Origin: Psococerastis gibbosa | Taxonomy: Eukaryota > Arthropoda > Insecta > Psocodea > Psocidae | Assembly (NCBI GenBank): GCA_963971405.1 | Contig: OZ020490.1 | Location: 21,911,464-21,975,463 of the forward strand | DNA: 64,000 nucleotides | Direction: 5' to 3' | Shown: positions 23,861 to 34,274 of the stretch, piece by piece | Layout: the number at the start of each line of letters is the position of its first letter | How positions within the stretch are numbered: the first letter of the stretch is position 1 | Position numbers and translations under genes: made by a program | Notes under the pieces: model-generated | Database searches by the model: none | Seen by the model: only the letters and a program-made list of their open reading frames with translations | What the model was told of the DNA's origin: nothing

Positions 23861-24796
23861 TTAATATAATTTTTATTAATACCTGCTTGATAAAGTTTTT
23901 AATTTATTTTTTACTCATGTATAGGCGAATCGAAAATGTGTCTTTCACCAGGAAAAGCGAAACTTACTATTTGAAATATGTGGCAACAGGAGCAAAAAAA
24001 TGTAGATAGGTATGACCAGGTAGATTCCGACAAAGTAATAAAATTCCAAAGAAAATTTCTTTGTACGAGGAGGGCCTCTTCCTTTATATAACTTAAATTA
24101 CAATATAATAATAGTAAAAATTAAATGCATGTGTACAATGCAATTTAAAAATATATAATATACATTTTATAATTGTAAAAGGAGGGCTCTTCTCTTCCAT
24201 TTCTATATGTAGCCTATCAGTATTGTAGTTTTAAACTTTTTTACAAATAAATTTAATCAATTTGAAATAGGTTAATGTGTATTCATCATTAACAAAACTT
24301 TTAAGGGAGGTAGGTAGATAGACTATGATTTCGATTACTTATAGTTAGAGAAGTTAAGAATTAAAAATTTAAGAGCTTAATATTTCCTAGCTACAAGCCT
24401 AAATCTAAATCTCCGAACAAGGCTCCTGAAATACTGAAAAAAGTATCGGTTAGGCATAATGGATGGCACCGCCATCTACCAATGCATGACAGTGCCATGC
24501 AGTATCCCTCACAAAGACTTTTCCAGCGATGATGGCACCCGCCCTAAATAAGTTTCAATAGGTCACAGTCATAGGTCATAGGTTTCAATAGGGCTCAGCT
24601 CTAAACCCAAGTTTACTACGATAGACTGTATTTTTAAATAATTTTTCATATAAGTCTATTTTCATATCTAGGGGCCAATGTGCCAACATATATGTGGTAT
24701 ATATATGTCAAATGTAAATCAAATCATTATACTAATGGTACTTATTATCATTATACTATTATATGGCCACATTATATAGGGGCCATATGCCAATAT

Positions 24797-25180
24797 GCCA
24801 ACGGCCTTATTATGTTGAATCCATTAGAGCAGAGCATGTTTCAAACTGCGGCAAACTTGGTAGTGTGCACAGCGTTGGCAGGGGAACATAGTGGGACATG
24901 ATAATGCGCTGAGACTATACCAGTCAGTCTACGTGAGTGTGGAGTCCTGGTCACCTCCGATTTAATCGTGTGAACTTACCATGTTCCCCAAGTGATTCGA
25001 AATCCACTATAGTCAGGAGGTCCACCCTGTCAGTCAACACCCCTTTCCCCGAGGTGAAAGAGTCTGCCCTTAGGGTGCCTCAAGTTAACAAACAGACTCA
25101 CTCCCCCCGCCAGGCTGACAGGGTTGCTTAAAGCAGAAATGCTGAAAGTAGGCGTTAGAAACAACAACAACAACAACAAC
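24797..25180 (+). mobile_element. SINE-like retroposon family A, (AAC)n tail
   Basis: GCCAACGGCC-TTATGTTGAATCC..GTGCACAGCG..CACTATAGTCAGGAGGTCCA..CCCGCCAGGCTGACAGG..(AAC)6. The word GATTCGAAATCC/GGTTCGGAATCC resembles a Pol III B box. Other copies: 26560-26930(-), 31905-32257(+), 35109-35453(-); shorter relatives with a (CTA)n tail at 29473-29741(-) and 45600-45844(+). Confidence 0.75.
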
Positions 25181-25254
25181 ATATCTAGGGGCGAATTATT
25201 AATCTAGTCGAAAATATGCAGGCCTGCTTTGCTTTCTATTATTTTTCTATTGTT

Positions 25255-25507
25255 TTTATTAAGGATTTTCTTACGGATCCAGCCCTACTTAGGAAGGACC
25301 GTAGTTCCCTTGTCCAATAACTACGACCCCATGGATTTCGGACATTATTTGTATGGTTTCCGTATGAATTTTTGGCCATGGGCAAACCGGTATACGTTCT
25401 CGATGTCAACCTACACCGGCAACAAGCGATAATGGACAAGCTGAGACAAGCTTACCATTCACGCAATGAAACAGGCGAAAGCATGAATTAACCAAGTACA
25501 GATACGA
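25255..25507 (-). mobile_element. SINE-like family C copy
   Basis: CTTGTCCAATAACTACGACC, GGTATACGTTCTCGATGTCA, GAAACAGGCGAAAGCATG; same unit as 51126-51392. A further fragment lies at 48385-48490 (+). Confidence 0.65.
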
Positions 25508-26559
25508 GTCTCTGCTTTCCTTACAAAATATTTGTAAATCTCTGCTTCAAGATAGTTAAACAGCTCTTGCGGCTACATTCATCACCATGCCGACAATTTT
25601 TTTGGGCCTTCCAAGCGACGGTTTTTAGATGGAGACTACACGGTGAAAAATTCTCTAAAATAAATGGTGGGAAATTATGCATTGAGATCAATAGTAACCT
25701 GTTATTAAAAAAAATTAAATGTTTTTTTTTTAAATTATTTTTTAGGCGCGGGACTCTTTCGAGTATTTGCGCCGGTCGGTTTGTGTGTGTGCGCGGAGGT
25801 GTTGATTCATTTGGTTACTCTTCGTAGTTTTGGTTTAGAATGGTTCTCTTGTGATTGTCTACAGGTGTGTTTTTTTAGTTATTTTAGTAGAACACACATC
25901 AGTGACAAATCCAGAAAGTGGATCGATGCATGGGGTCTTAATAAATGCTTAGGATTTGTTTAAAAACTTGCTATTTTCACCGTTATTTTCAAAAATTTCC
26001 CCCTGGGGATCCCACAACCCCTCTCTGAGTTGGCACCTACAGACCAAAATCACGGAGCCGCCCCTGTGTAGTATTACCACGATAGTTTGCGGATGCATTG
26101 TAGAAAGAAGCATTTAAAATAAATAAATAAATGTATTATCACCGAATTACAATATTTCACTCACTAATTACCATATTTATCCTTATTTTTTTTTGCAAAA
26201 GAAAGTTCGTGACCCAATATTCAAACATTCATTTAAGTTCTATGAACCTTGCAATTTAATTCAACGTAATCGACACACCGTGCACTGCTTCCTGAGCTAT
26301 CTCTCCAGATTTACATCAGGATTATATAAGTACCAAGTAAGATAGCAAGGCCGGGTATCTTAGCTGACCGTCAAAACAGGCGATATGACATTGGTCAGCT
26401 ATATAGGCTCTATTGTTATTTGTTCACTAGCTAGTTGGATAGTGTTGATGTCCTAGGAAAGTAAGAATGGTATGTAAAATGCTTATTTTCGTAACGAGCA
26501 GGTTTAGGCGATTTTTATGTACATTAACTGTTAATTATATTTGGAAGCAGGTCCATGTT
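25508..26559. other. Intergenic
   Basis: Contains the second copy of the GGCGCGGGACTCTTTCGAGT repeat (25745-25782) and a GGAGCCGCCCCTG word near 26055 typical of hAT-like ends; no gene seen. Confidence 0.45.
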
Positions 26560-26930
26560 TTTTCCTAACGCCTGCTCTCAGCATTTCTGCTTTACGCAAC
26601 CCTGTCAGCCTGGCGGGGGGAGTAGTCTGTTTATTAACTTGAAGCACCCTAAGGGTAGACTCCCTCACCTCGGGGAGAAGGGGAGTGTTGACTGACAGGG
26701 TGGACCTCCTGATTATAGTGGATTCCAAACCACTTGGGGAACATGAAAGAAGTTACACGATTAATTCGGAGGTGACCAGGACTGGACACGCACGTAGACT
26801 GACTGGTATAGTCTCAGCACGTTATCATGTCCCTCCATGTTCCCCTGTCAACGCTGTGCACACTACCAAGTTTGCCGCAGTTTGAAACACGCTCTGCTCT
26901 CGTGTATTCAACTTGGTAAGGCCGTTGGCA
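26560..26930 (-). mobile_element. SINE-like retroposon family A copy
   Basis: Reverse complement of the 24797-25180 unit; ends AAGGCCGTTGGC. Confidence 0.75.
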
Positions 26931-27235
26931 ATGTCCAAGTGCTCCTATGAGGCGGTTGAGCTTCAGGAGCGCCAAAAGGCACCACAGGAGAATTATTATC
27001 TGGGTTGAATTGCTTTTAGCACTGTAAGCAAAAAATATCCAAATTGGAGCCTGATAATCTGACGAGTAATCTCTGTACTTCATTTACGGGAGAATATGTA
27101 ATTTTATGATAATTTATGATTATGATATATGGAAAAAAAAAAAAAACAGGTTCTCGAAACTTTTTATTACGAGCTCTCCCAGCGCTTACTGATGCAACTG
27201 TTCCATTGAAACGCCTAGAAGGCAGAAGCCAAGGG

Positions 27236-27241
27236 ATGCAA
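27236..27241 (+). CDS. Gene 2 candidate first exon (Met-Gln)
   Basis: ATGCAA followed by GTAACA. Splicing to 27617 in phase 0 gives a signal peptide starting MQLTFY. The donor is weak and another upstream ATG exon could be used instead. Confidence 0.3.
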
Positions 27242-30200
27242 GTAACAATTTTTACGTTTTGGAGTTAAGTGAACCATGCAGATACTTTACCTGCTCTTTA
27301 TCGTAGAAACCAACGGGAACATCGGGATCTGTCATTTTGACAAGACTAGAATTAAGGGGTATACCTGTACATTATCAATTGGATTACAAACTTAAGTCTA
27401 AATTGTCTCGAATGTTTATTTTTGTCACTTGCACCCCATAGCCTCTAAGCGCTTCAATTGTAAATAGAGCCCTTCCTACATGTAAGCCTCTATCTCGTCC
27501 CCACTTTGGGAACCGCTGCATTAACGCATTTCATTCCAATTTTTTGGCGTCCAAAACCCACGCCAATTTATACAGACAGTGTATGTTTCTCACACATTTT
27601 TTTTAAATCATTCCAGCTTACTTTCTACATCCTAGCCTTACTGGCTGGTTGCATCGCAGCGACTCCGTACAAACCCGCCCCTGACGATGATATTATGATA
27701 GGCTCTCTCAGGGATCCCCCGGGCAGACGACCGTCAAAGAGGGGACCAGATTTCCCTTCGGAGAAGCCATACGCTCAATATGAGCCTCTCGATGAAGAGT
27801 ACTTGCCCCCTGCTTTAGAAAAGGAAGACTCTGAATACAAGTATTTTCCTATGCCTCGGAGATTTTCGTCAGCAAAGAAGGTTAAGGGACGTGGTGGAAA
27901 ACCTCTGTTAGATCAATATGAACCGCTGTTTGAGAATAAAACTCCGAGTCGTTCTGGTAAATCCAGGTAAGCCAACTACAGTAGTTAGCGATTAACGGCG
28001 ATTTTGAGTATTTGCCTGTAAGTCAAAATCTCTGGGAACATTCAAGACAATAGGTACTCAAATATGGGCTGAAATAGTCCAGTTCCTAGAGAAGTAGAAC
28101 TGTACTGTGAAACGGAAGGGGGAGGTTCGAGTCTTGACATTAAAGGAAAATTATTCCGCCGGCTTTGGGTACACCCAGTGGCGGATTTACCAGTAGGCGA
28201 GGCGCGTACATTAAAGCTTTTTTTTGCTGTGGATATTAAGGAATAATTATCCAACTTTAGGCGCGCATATCTGTTCAGTTGGTACTTCATGTTTTTAAAT
28301 AAAAAATAGTGGTTTCATTAGTGAACACACCCCCCTCCCCACTATAGTACTTTTAATTTTACCGCGCCTTATCCTCATGGAGGGTCGGTGGCACGACACC
28401 AGCGTTTCCACACAGTCCTGTTCTGTGCGTCCTCGGGTGATGAGAGCCCCAAACTTCTCCCCCCGCTATAAATACAATAATTATTAATGTCCGCAACAAG
28501 GACAGTGCCTATATCCGCACAAAGCTCAATCCGCCCCTGGGTACAGCCAACTCTCTGTCACCTACTGTCAGAGAACTAGACTAGTGTTGAGGTCTTAGAG
28601 TCTTTGAGAATTGAAATTATTTTATGATTTGGACTGGGGTAAAATGAGGCAGCAGATAAATTGTCGGTAAGAAGGTCGCCTCATGTGCCTACATATTTGA
28701 AAGCCTACATGCCCAATTTCATCAAAATCGGCCGAGTAGTTTGCCCGGAAATCGACGCACACACAGACAGACAGAACGACAGACAGACAGAACGACAGAC
28801 AGACATTTCGTAAAAACCACTTTTTTGGGTTCCTGGGACCTGAAAACGTGTAAATCCGTTGAAATCTCGGAATCGAAAATTTCGACCATCACAAAGCTTT
28901 CCTTATACTACGTATAAATTGGAAAGCAATAATAATAAAAATATGCCATGACATTACCAAGAACTATAGCATTTTCAGCATGGCTGATGAGCAAACCACT
29001 ATGCAAAACAATGCCCTACTTGGTTTCAGGTATCCAGAATTCGCCCCCGATTTGGGCTACGAGAGCGAACCAAATCAGGCTGATACTGGCTCAGGTCATC
29101 TGCCAGATGACATTTATGAAAATCCTCCAAAAGAACCAGAATCTAACCCCATATCTTCCTCCCCTACATTCGAACGACTGCGCCCTCCACCAAGGCCCCA
29201 AAAAATGCATTATAAGAGGTTGTTCGCGCAAGACTTACCTTCGTCCACCTCTAGTTCAAGAAGAGAATTTTGTGAGTATAATTGATTCTAATATTGTTCA
29301 TCATTGCCCACTGACTTAATCTAGCCCTGATACTGTCAGAGCCTTAGCTCCGAACCTCCTCCTATTTAATACCTCGGTTGCCTATAGGCTGTCTGACGTC
29401 GACCCAGACGGTTGCACGCCCATTTTAAGGAAAGTCTAGTGTCCCTCATGCAGCACTGAGCTAGCCAAATATTGTAGTAGTAGTAGTAGTGTTCGTCGGG
29501 TTAATGACGACCATAGAGCGACCCCGACTTGACTGTCCTATGCCAGCCCATAGGACAATGGACCTCCTGATTATAGTGGATTCCGAACCACTTGGGAAAC
29601 ACAGTGAAGTCACACGATTACTTCGGAGGTGACCAGGACAAGTCCTACCATGTTTCTCTACCGGCACTGTGCACACGACCAAGTTATCTGCAGCTTTGAA
29701 CCTGCTCTGGTCCACTGGATTCAACTTGGTATGGCGGCCGGCTAGCCAAATATAACGGCAGTGGCGTAAGCAGACATCAGAATACCAAATGGTGAAAATA
29801 TGAGTAAGTTGGAGTTAAGGCGGGGTTTCCATTGACCTCGTTTTGCACTCATTTGCAGAATGCACATGACGTTGACGTGGTAGCAGACAATAAAGACTTA
29901 TTAATGATGTCTGCTACTACGTCAACGTCATGTGCATTCTGCAAATGAGTGTAAAACGAGGTCAATGGAAACCCCACCTTAGACTCTGACAATACGCTCC
30001 CAATAACGTTATTTTTCCTTTATGGCGGCATAAGCCGATATTCTTCACTATGCCAAACGTCCAATTCGACAAACTGTTCCTTAAACTCGTAAATCAGGCT
30101 ACATTAGCCTAATACTATAAAATCATGAGAACCTTTATCATGTTTTGCTTTCAGATGAACCTGAAGAGCCCACGGAGGATAACAAATATGACAAATACGA

Positions 30201-30567
30201 AATAAGGGACGATGACAAATATTTAAGAGAGGATAATAAATACGATAGAGATGACGGTAAATATGAAAAATATGATAAATACGACAAAGAAGATAGTAAA
30301 TACGACAAGTACGACAGAGAAGATAGAAAATACGACAAGTACGACAGAGAAGATAGAAAATTCGACAAATATGACCGAGAAGATAGTAAATTCGACAAAT
30401 ATGACCGAGAAGATAGAAAATTCGACAAGTATGAGCGAGAAGACAGCAAATTTAACAAATTTGATCGAACTCCGGGCGCGCCGTCCCGGCCTGCCGCTCG
30501 TCCCGTCACGACGGCATGCAATGAGAATGATGAAGGATATGAGAGCACAGAGTGCGACTGCAGCTAA
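27236..30567 (+). CDS. Gene 2: secreted protein with KYDKYDRED tandem repeat
   Basis: Exons 27617-27966, 29030-29271 and 30155-30567 join in phase (2 then 1) into 334 residues; a first exon ATGCAA|GTAACA at 27236-27241 would give the start MQLTFYILALLAGCIAA, a good signal peptide. The mature chain is Pro/Tyr/Asp/Glu-rich with two QYEPL motifs (AQYEPLDEE, DQYEPLFEN) and several dibasic sites (SKRGP, MPRRF, AKKVKGRGG). The last exon carries seven 10-residue units KYDKYDRED-R/S, then Pro/Arg and a Cys-containing tail ending ECDCS. I do not recognise the family. A structural matrix or cuticle-type protein or a processed precursor are both possible; secretion is the firmest inference. Confidence 0.75.
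27617..27966 (+). CDS. Gene 2 exon 2: signal peptide and Pro/Tyr-rich N-terminus
   Basis: Acceptor ATTCCAG, donor CCAG|GTAAGC. LTFYILALLAGCIAA is a hydrophobic core followed by TPYKPAP, fitting cleavage after Ala. Phase 2 out. The frame is also open upstream to an ATG at 27506, but that stretch has no signal character and is probably intron. Confidence 0.8.
28176..28539. mobile_element. hAT-type non-autonomous element
   Basis: TIRs CAGTGGCGGATTTACC / CAATCCGCCCCTG; flanks GGTACACC and GGTACAGC form an 8-bp target duplication with one mismatch. Lies in gene 2 intron 2. Confidence 0.7.
28700..28932 (-). repeat. AGAC-microsatellite dispersed repeat, copy C
   Basis: Truncated copy with ACAGACAGACAG..CGTAAAAACCACTTTTTTGG..ATACTACGTATAAATTGG; in gene 2 intron 2. 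Confidence 0.8.
29030..29271 (+). CDS. Gene 2 exon 3: Pro/Glu-rich segment
   Basis: Acceptor GGTTTCAG, donor TTTT|GTGAGT. The split Arg codon AG|G is restored from exon 2, then YPEFAPDLGYESEP and a basic RPPPRPQKMHYKR stretch. About 100 bp upstream lies a dispersed repeat copy (28700-28932). Confidence 0.8.
29473..29741 (-). mobile_element. SINE-like retroposon A/C hybrid, (CTA)n tail, 12-bp TSD
   Basis: Flanked by identical CTAGCCAAATAT at 29461-29472 and 29742-29753. Minus-strand start CCGGCCGCCATACCAAGTTG, tail (ACT)n. Target duplication plus simple tail prove insertion as a retroposon. In gene 2 intron 3. Confidence 0.85.
29819..29978. mobile_element. Foldback MITE, GGCGGGGTTTCCAT variant
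   Basis: Almost perfect palindrome: GGCGGGGTTTCCATTGACCT..GCAGAATGCACATGACGTTG and its complement. In gene 2 intron 3. Confidence 0.85.
30155..30567 (+). CDS. Gene 2 exon 4: KYDKYDRED repeat and Cys tail
   Basis: Acceptor GCTTTCAG; T|AT completes a Tyr codon, then EPEEPTEDNKYDKYE. The 30-bp repeat at 30268-30468 has seven units with Tyr/Phe, Asp/Glu and Arg/Ser substitutions, so it is not a recent array. C-terminus TACNENDEGYESTECDCS then TAA. Confidence 0.85.
30268..30468 (+). repeat. 30-bp coding minisatellite (KYDKYDRED units)
   Basis: Six full and one partial 30-bp unit in frame: K(Y/F)DKY(D/E)(R/K)ED(R/S). Alternating Lys/Arg and Asp/Glu around aromatic residues suggests a polyampholyte segment. 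Confidence 0.9.
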
Positions 30568-31415
30568 ATGAACAGTAAGGAAATGATTGGAAAAGTTAAA
30601 ACCTTTTTTTGGGTCACTTGCTAACGAATAATATACAAAACGAGCGCACCTTATATAGTATTTATGGAACGAAATGAGCCTAAGTCCATCTGAAAGCAAA
30701 ATATCATACGTTTTGTCAGCAACTGCGGTCGACACTGTCACCAACACTACTTGTACTTCAAAAAAGTTGCTAATGAGCCTCTGAAAAGGAATATTAGAAC
30801 CCCAGGACAAAAGAGTGTTGTACAAAGAAAGGACTGTGTGTTTTTAGCTTATCCCAGCTTAAACACGGTCCATGGTTATATAACTGTGGCTAAAGACGAT
30901 GGATTTCACCGCAAAATAATAGCGGAGCTATATTTCGTATTTATATGTACTTAATTTATTTTTTCTTCTAATGTACCTCTTTCGTAAAAGAAAATGCTTG
31001 GGGCCAAATAATCGTAAGATTTGATTTTGTCGTCATTTCTCCGTGGCTACACGCATAGCCGACATCTTGGATTTCTATATGAAGGAGATTCATTTCTAGA
31101 GAAGAATGAGTCAAATTTTGAAAGCAAAAATTTGACCCAAAATGTAGGAGGAATCAATATCTTAAAACAAAATTATTGTAAAGTTGATATGTAGCCTAAA
31201 GACTTCGCAAAGGCTTAGTCGTTTCACGAAAATATGACACGGGCGCCTAATTTTTCCCTTAAAGTCCAGACAAAAATTACTCGTGAATGATGCAATTACG
31301 CTAATTAACCCCTAAACCCCTTTCCTTTCCCACTATGGCGTAATCTGCACAGTAGGCCTAATAAGGTTTTGTCACACATTGATGAGAAGTACTAGATAGA
31401 TTTTAAGCTTCTAAA
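30568..31415. other. Gene 2 3' flank
   Basis: Includes a degenerate Penelope-type CGTTTTGTCAGCAACTGCGG word near 30711; no gene seen. Confidence 0.4.
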
Positions 31416-31470
31416 GGCGCTTATTCCACCGACGTCAATAATCACTATTGACGTCGGTGGAATAACCGCC
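31416..31470. mobile_element. Minimal foldback MITE (55 bp)
   Basis: GGCGCTTATTCCACCGACGT..ACGTCGGTGGAATAACCGCC: two arms with almost no loop, the shortest of the GGCG..TTCCAC group here. Confidence 0.75.
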
Positions 31471-31904
31471 TAACACTGTTGTAGGTAGTGTGACATCCCA
31501 TTTTTACGTTCTCTATGCGATGAAGCATAATAAAATAATAAAATTTCATACGAAAACGTTAGCAGACGAGTAGGTTTATTTTTAGCAGGTACAGTACCCA
31601 ATTTGTATACTGTACCATATGTTTACCACAGATTTATTTATATTACCGTGTGTTAACCTGTAATACCTGTTATTCCTCATTATTGATAGGTGATTAAAAT
31701 ATGATATTTATATTAACTATCACGTCTAATTTGAGAAATGGTAGTAAGTGTAAGATGTACTAGGTATGGTAGTAGATGTAGTTAGGAAGGAACCTAAGAG
31801 ACAAAATTGCAACAAATTCGTCTCACAGATTCACAGCAACGCGGTTACAGTTTTTTGAAAGAGTAACACTATTATATTTTACTCTTACACTATTATATTT
31901 TACC

Positions 31905-32257
31905 GCCAACGGCCTTACCATGTTGATTCCATTAGAGCAGAGCATGTTTCAAACTGCGGCAACTTGGTAGTGTGCACAGCGTTGGCAGGGGAACCTGGTG
32001 GGACATGATAACGCGCTTTGGCAGTATAAGTCGAGTCCTGGTCACCTCCGATTTAATCGTGTGACTTTACCATGTTTCCCTAGTGGTTCGGAATCCACTA
32101 TAATCAGGAGGTCCACCCTGTCAGTCAACTCCCCTTTCCCCGAGGTGAAAGAGTCTACCCTTAGGGTGCCTCAAGTTAACAAACAGACTCACTCCCCCCG
32201 CCAGGCTGACAGGGTTGCTTAAAGCAAGAATGCTGAAAGCAGGCGTTAGAAACAACA
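31905..32257 (+). mobile_element. SINE-like retroposon family A copy
   Basis: CCAACGGCCTTACCATGTTG to GGCGTTAGAAACAACA; about 90% like 24797-25180. Confidence 0.75.
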
Positions 32258-33240
32258 TTATATTTTACTTTTACGATTATTTTATTTTACATTACTATTG
32301 GTAACATGGGACTAACATTTTCTATTTCTTCCATGGTAATGTCTTGTAAATCTACCAATAAAAGTCGAATGGATCATCAGCCTGAACAGGGTTATTAGTG
32401 GGCAAATGGTTCACTTAAAAATGGACTAACAATCCATTTTTCATGACAGAGTTATATTATAACCCATATAGCAAGAGCATGGCGGACGTTTCACGATTCC
32501 CACTGTATTGCAAAATGGACTGCTCGGCGTTGACCCTCTCAAAATGGATGAGAGTGACAGCTCCAGATGAATCATAGGGGAATGTGCAACGCTCTTTCAA
32601 AATGACAAAAATTCAAAGCAGGGATTTCGCAGAATTTTGTAAACAAAGAACGGTCGAGTCATTCTGATGGAACTATTTTCTCCAGCCTTAACATTATTAA
32701 AAACTCTTCATGAAAAATTAATAAAATATACAAGCTTTCCCACATTTGCATTAAATTTACATCTTCTCACCTGAAATATTATTGTTCCATAAAAACACAA
32801 TAAATTTCATTGAAAAGATTTTTATAGAATTATAGCAAATGGTCGGGTACATTGTCTGTGCTTTATAAGAAAGCTTTTTTATAACTTGCCGCTGACCAAA
32901 ATGACTCAGCCTACTTCTGTTTACATTTCTTAACTGCCTGTCTTAAGAGAATATGGAATGTAGACATTGGTCACCCCTGGATCACTCAGTTTTGTTATTG
33001 TCATTGAAGACTTAGCCCATTTTAATTTTTGGTTCTGCGATTATCCCATGAATTTTACATTGCGTCCCCCAGTCAATTTCATGAAATAATTACGAAAACA
33101 AAAATTATAAATAAACCTTACAATATGATGTATGGAAATATAGTCTTCTACAACTTGAATAGACTGAATCATTAATAAAATGTAACAAAAAAATAAAAAT
33201 TAATAGATCTTGGAAAACTAAATTTCTACGGCCCCTACCT
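32258..33240. other. Intergenic, nothing recognised
   Basis: AT-rich, no open frame with coding character, no repeat matched. Confidence 0.4.
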
Positions 33241-33706
33241 CTGCAGCCTGATCATGGCGATTATAATACCGGTATTTATTTAATCCCCTGGTATTAAAAT
33301 GTAAACAAGATAATTTTATAATGGAAAGTGCTACTCAAAATTTGTTTGTTTACAGTTATAATCCTAGGGTAGGTATTTATTTATTCCCGGTATTATAATC
33401 GCCTCGATCAGGCTGCTGGTATTAAAAATGTAAACAAGATAATTTAATAATGGAAAATGCTATTCAAAATTTGTTTGTTTACATTATTAAAACCAGGGGA
33501 TTAAATAAATACCGGTATTATAATCGCCATGATCAGCAACCTGATCGAGGCGATTATAATAACGGGGTTAAATAAATACCCTAGGATTATAACTGTAAAC
33601 AAACAAATTTTGAATAGCACTTTCCATTACAAAATTATCTTGTTTACCAGGGGATTAAATAAATACCGGTATTATAATCGCCTCGATCAGGCTGCAGGCT
33701 GCTTAA
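33241..33706. mobile_element. Three concatenated foldback units (GGCGATTATAATACC family)
   Basis: Units 33241-33418, about 33416-33537 and 33536-33706 each have ends CCTGATCxxGGCGATTATAA and an inner TGTAAACAAGATAATTTxAT / AAATTTGTTTGTTTACA pair. A single unit stands at 55719-55894 and fragments at 45345-45440 and 47750-47785. Confidence 0.75.
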
Positions 33707-33982
33707 ACAAAAATCAACGAAATTCCATTGCCTGGTTGAAAATGATTCATCACGGGTGTACCTATTAATTTTACCCATATTCGTGACAGCACCAAGACAG
33801 GACCCCGACGTCTTATCTACAGTTACTGCTTTGGTATGAGAGCAGGGCTTGCTTTGGTAACACTTGGTGTCTCTCTGATATAGTTCGACATCACTTTGAC
33901 ACTTGTACTATGGTGGTTCCATTTTATCTCGTATTCCTCCAAGAAAATACACACCTCAGTCTTAATTCTTCCTCCATAGCAA

Positions 33983-34274
33983 TTAAAACCATCTCGTGAT
34001 CGGTCGAACAACATGTCTATTGAACTGTCGTATAGTCCTGTCCCAGTTGACTCCGCTGTTACGATTTCCTCCAAATCCTCCCCCTCCGAAGTGTCCTCCC
34101 AATAGGCCTCCTCCGCCCCCACCATAGGCCGGTGCAGCCACGGGGCCACAAGGACTTCCCCCGTTGGTGTTGATAATGTTATTGATAACAGGTTGTTGCT
34201 GATGCTGACCATGCTTCTGTCCAAAGTAGTAGCCGGCAGCAGCTCCTCCTAAGGCTGCTACGAGCTTCACTGAC
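33983..34274 (-). CDS. Gene 3 exon 3: Gly-rich region and basic C-terminus
   Basis: Acceptor ATTACAG; AG|G restores Arg, then SVKLVAALGG. The stop is at the lower coordinate end. Poly-Gly is broken by Leu, His and Phe, and the final 20 residues are non-repetitive with Trp, Arg and His. Confidence 0.88.

Larger units (their letters stand above)
19056..24796. other. Gene 1 3' UTR and AT-rich intergenic DNA
   Basis: No gene recognised. Holds candidate poly(A) signals, one copy of the GGTGGTAGCGTG retroposon (20394-20536), a poly(C) run near 23635 and a Penelope-like 3' trace with a hammerhead-like core (23824-23860). Open frames here are short and show no coding character. Confidence 0.5.

Noticed and set aside
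27506-27616. Upstream in-frame ATG for gene 2
   Set aside because: Would add a 37-residue extension ahead of the signal peptide through a pyrimidine-rich acceptor tract, which fits intron better than coding.
28948-29319. Alternative frame over gene 2 exon 3
   Set aside because: Does not join the neighbouring exons in phase; the frame with YPEFAPDLGYESEP does.
30138-30825. Two long antisense frames opposite the KYDKYDRED repeat
   Set aside because: They exist only because the 30-bp repeat lacks stops in several frames; no splice sites or start context support them.
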